Of a DNA stretch of 64,000 nt, positions 61,440 through 64,000 are shown piece by piece. The position numbers and the translations under genes were made by a program. Location: contig NC_092685.1 of assembly GCF_964275005.1 (NCBI RefSeq), positions 13,191,571 to 13,255,570 of the forward strand, written 5' to 3'. The notes under the pieces were generated by a model. The model was not told the DNA's origin, did no database searches, and worked only from the letters and a program-made list of their open reading frames with translations. Position 1 is the stretch's first letter; each line of letters begins with the position of its first letter. This DNA is from Diadema setosum (taxonomy: Eukaryota > Echinodermata > Echinoidea > Diadematoida > Diadematidae).

Positions 61440-63413
61440 GCGCATAAACTACTCAAAAAAACTTTTTGCTGCACTGAAGAAAGTCTATGGCCCTTCAACA
61501 GGCAACACTGCACCAGTCAACAGCTCAGACGGCAAAGTACTATGCACAGAGAAAAGTGACATCATGAATCGATGGGTGGAGCATTTCAGCCAGCTCCTGA
61601 ATAACACTCCCACAGTAGATGTAGCTGCAATAGAGCGAGTAGAGCAGCGCCGTACTGATGATTCTCTATCAGCACCCCCCAACTTTCAGAACTTGAAAAA
61701 GCAATTATTAAACTATGCAACAATGGTAAAGCTCCAGGGATTGACAGAATACCTGCAGAAATATTCAAGTCTGGGGGTATACGCATCAAAGAACAGCTCT
61801 TGCACATAATAACAGAATCATGGAACAATGAAACTCTGCCAAAAGACCTCAAAGATGGCGTTATCGTTACATTGTACGAGCACAAAGGCGACAGGCATGA
61901 GTGCGGCAACTATAGAAGAATCACCCTACTATCAATCGCTGGGAAGCTCTATGCAAAGATCTTGGTGATGCGGCTTCAGTCTCTGTCAGAGAAACACCTT
62001 CCTGAGTCACAATGTGGTTTTAGGCCAAGTCGTGGTACAACCGACATGATTTTCACACTACGACAGATTCAGGAGAAGTGCCGTGAGCAGAATCTACCCT
62101 GACTTCCGCAAAGCCTTTGACAGCGTCCCCCGAGACATGTTGTGGAGAGTCCTTGGCAGGTATGGCTGTCCTGACAAGTTCATAAACATCATCAAGCTCT
62201 TCCACGAAGGCATGGAAGCCCAAGTCATGATTGGTGGAGAACTTTCTGACACTTTTCCAGTAACCAATGGTGTCAAGCAAGGCTGCACCCTAGCACCCAC
62301 ACTCTTCGCTCTCTATCTTGCTGCAGTGTTGGAGGTAGCCAAAAAAGACCAACCAGCTGAAGGAGTATGGTTGCGCACCAGACAAGATGGCAACCTTTTC
62401 AACCTGCGCCGTCTGTCTGCCAAAACCAAAGTAGAGGAGGTGTGTGTACAGGAACTGCTTTATGCTGATGACTCAGCCTTTGTTGCTCACTCTGAAGCAG
62501 AGCTCCAGCGAACATTCAACTGTTTCTCTACAGCAGCTGCAGACTTTGGCCTCACTATCAACGCTTCAAAGACAGAAGTGATGTTCCAACCACCTCCTAG
62601 AGCTGAATACCATAACCCAACCATAAACTTCAATGGTCGCCCACTACCAACTACTAAGAGTTTCACATACCTAGGCAGCACTGTAACTCATGACACCAGC
62701 CTTGACAAAGAGAGAAGTAAACGGATTCAAGCAGCTTACTCCTCCTTTGCCAGGCTGAGAGACAAACTTTGGCATAGACATGGTGTAAAACTGTCTACCA
62801 AGATAGCTGTGTATCGGGCAATTATTGTCTTACCATCACTGCTGTATTAGTCAGAGACCTACGTCCTTTACCAACGTCACATAAAGCAACTATCCAAGGT
62901 TCTACAGAGACAGCTGCGCAGCATCATGGGCATACGCTGGTATGACCATATCTCTAACGAGAAGTGCTGCAAAGAGCAGGTATGATGAGCTTGGAATCCA
63001 CTATCATGAGGTCACAACTCCGATGGACAGGTCATGTTGTGCGCATGGATAGTAATCGTCTGCCAAGGCAAACCCTCTATGGAGAACTGAAAACAGGCAG
63101 AAGACCCATTGGCCGTCCCCTCCTCCGCTTCAAAGACACCTTGAAAAGACAACTTTTGCTGGCCAAGATCCCACCAGATAGTCTGGAGAAGGTTGCCGTA
63201 AATCGGACATACTGGAGGAATATTGTAAGGGATCAAACAAATTCTGCTGAGAGAGAGCGACATCAGGCAGCAGAGGAGAAGAGAGCAGTAAGACACGCCA
63301 AAGCTTCTTGCTTACAAGAAACAGACAAACCCTATGCATGCACTGCTTGCAACTTCCTCAGTACAAGTAGAATTGGTCTGTGGAGCCATGTCAGGAAGCA
63401 TAATAAGAACTGA
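61440..63413 (+). pseudogene. 5'-truncated, frameshifted non-LTR retrotransposon (LINE) reverse transcriptase
   Basis: The reading begins inside the linker before the RT domain (LFAALKKVYGP, then NRWVEHFSQLL). It continues through the RT blocks: CGFRPSRGT, DFRKAFDSVPRDMLWRV, GVKQGCTLAPTLF, LLYADDSAFV with the YADD active site, GLTINASKTEVMF and SFTYLGSTV. After a thumb/connection region (LRWTGHVVRMD) it ends in a C2H2-type finger, CTACNFLSTSRIGLWSHVRKH. The frame breaks near 61,695 and 62,095 (where part of the 'A' block lead-in is lost), at TAG 62848-62850, and near 62,970. No endonuclease domain is present, so the copy is 5'-truncated, as is usual for target-primed insertion. It cannot encode a working enzyme. 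The clade is not assigned. Confidence 0.9.
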
Positions 63414-63486
63414 CTCGCATCCTTACACATAGATCGTCTCAGTCATCATCGAAATCGATGGACATATACCCTTACAACATCGTGTA

Positions 63487-63640
63487 CAGGGGCGGATCCA
63501 GGAATTCCGTAAAGGGGAGGCGCCGTTACAGAATTGAAGGGGGGAGGGCTCACGCATCCCATTTTTGTCTTTTCATTTCTTTTGTTTTAACCAAAAAAAA
63601 AAAAAAAGAGGGGGCGCGCCCGGTGGCGAATATTTTTTCC
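63487..63640. mobile_element. hAT-like end fragment (CAGGGGCGGATCCAG)
   Basis: Left end CAGGGGCGGATCCAGGAATTC, then GGGGAGGCGCCG, an A15 run and GAGGGGGCGCGCC. It is a relative of the 17255 copy. No matching right end was found in the window. Confidence 0.45.
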
Positions 63641-64000
63641 GTACATGGAAACGCTACAGGACATGAATTATTCATAAGTTGAGCTGAAATTTTGAAGTGC
63701 GCAAGCGCGTGGACTTCACAATTCTATAGCTCGGCCAATTTGTACACGAATGAACGGACTCGCATACTGTACATACATACAGTGTACTGAGTATGGTAAG
63801 GGTACCACCTATCGGCAGGGTACCTTGACATCGGCACCCTGCGTATCATGGCTGTTTGCGTAAAGAACGAATTGTACGCGTGGGATTAAGTGCCATTTGC
63901 TATGAAAACAATAAAAAAGAAGAAACAAAAATCTTATGAGCGCCCTACGTAACCCCGCTGGTAAATATGCGGGGAGCAGACAGCATCGTGATAGTCAGCG

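Noticed and set aside
61564..63413. A functional gene encoding a reverse transcriptase and a zinc-finger protein
   Set aside because: At least three frameshifts and one stop split a single LINE polyprotein, so the separate ORFs are fragments.

Overview
This is metazoan nuclear DNA: AT-rich, with small exons in long introns, GT-AG splice sites and about thirty interspersed or tandem repeats. The repeat mix (foldback MITEs, CR1/L2-like LINE tails, tRNA-derived SINE pieces) and the three domain architectures suggest a marine invertebrate deuterostome, perhaps an echinoderm. That assignment is inference, since no rRNA or mitochondrial marker is present.

Three multi-exon genes, all on the minus strand, account for nearly all the coding sequence. 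(1) 8259 to 852 and beyond the left edge: a secreted or membrane protein with signal peptide, MANSC domain, LDL-receptor class A domain and a disordered linker of about 450 residues in one exon (LRP11-like). (2) 40751 to 12759: a complete 14-exon phospholipase B1-like gene of 456 residues, with a GDSL-type lipase domain, one C-terminal membrane span and a short cytosolic tail. Every exon phase joins, and one intron has a GC donor. (3) 56877 to 49515: a 7-exon Aven-like gene (cell-death and checkpoint regulator) of about 417 residues. The genes have no evident common pathway. They are neighbours in the same orientation, separated by 4.5 kb and 8.8 kb.

The rest is repeats. Regions: 8.3-12.7 kb intergenic; 12.7-40.8 kb PLB1 gene, whose introns carry a SINE, a nested MITE, a long TAA microsatellite touching a splice acceptor, a LINE 3' end, a 3.0-kb element built of about 13 tandem ~170-bp units, and a ~150-bp tandem array full of DR1-like TGACCTTTGACCT motifs; 40.8-49.4 kb intergenic, rich in foldbacks and TA/CA repeats; 49.5-56.9 kb Aven gene with a pogo/mariner-like and a piggyBac-like non-autonomous element in its introns; 56.9-61.4 kb intergenic; 61.4-63.4 kb a broken plus-strand LINE.

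Splice models were built by eye from consensus sites, reading-frame phase and recalled family motifs. No alignment or transcript data were used.
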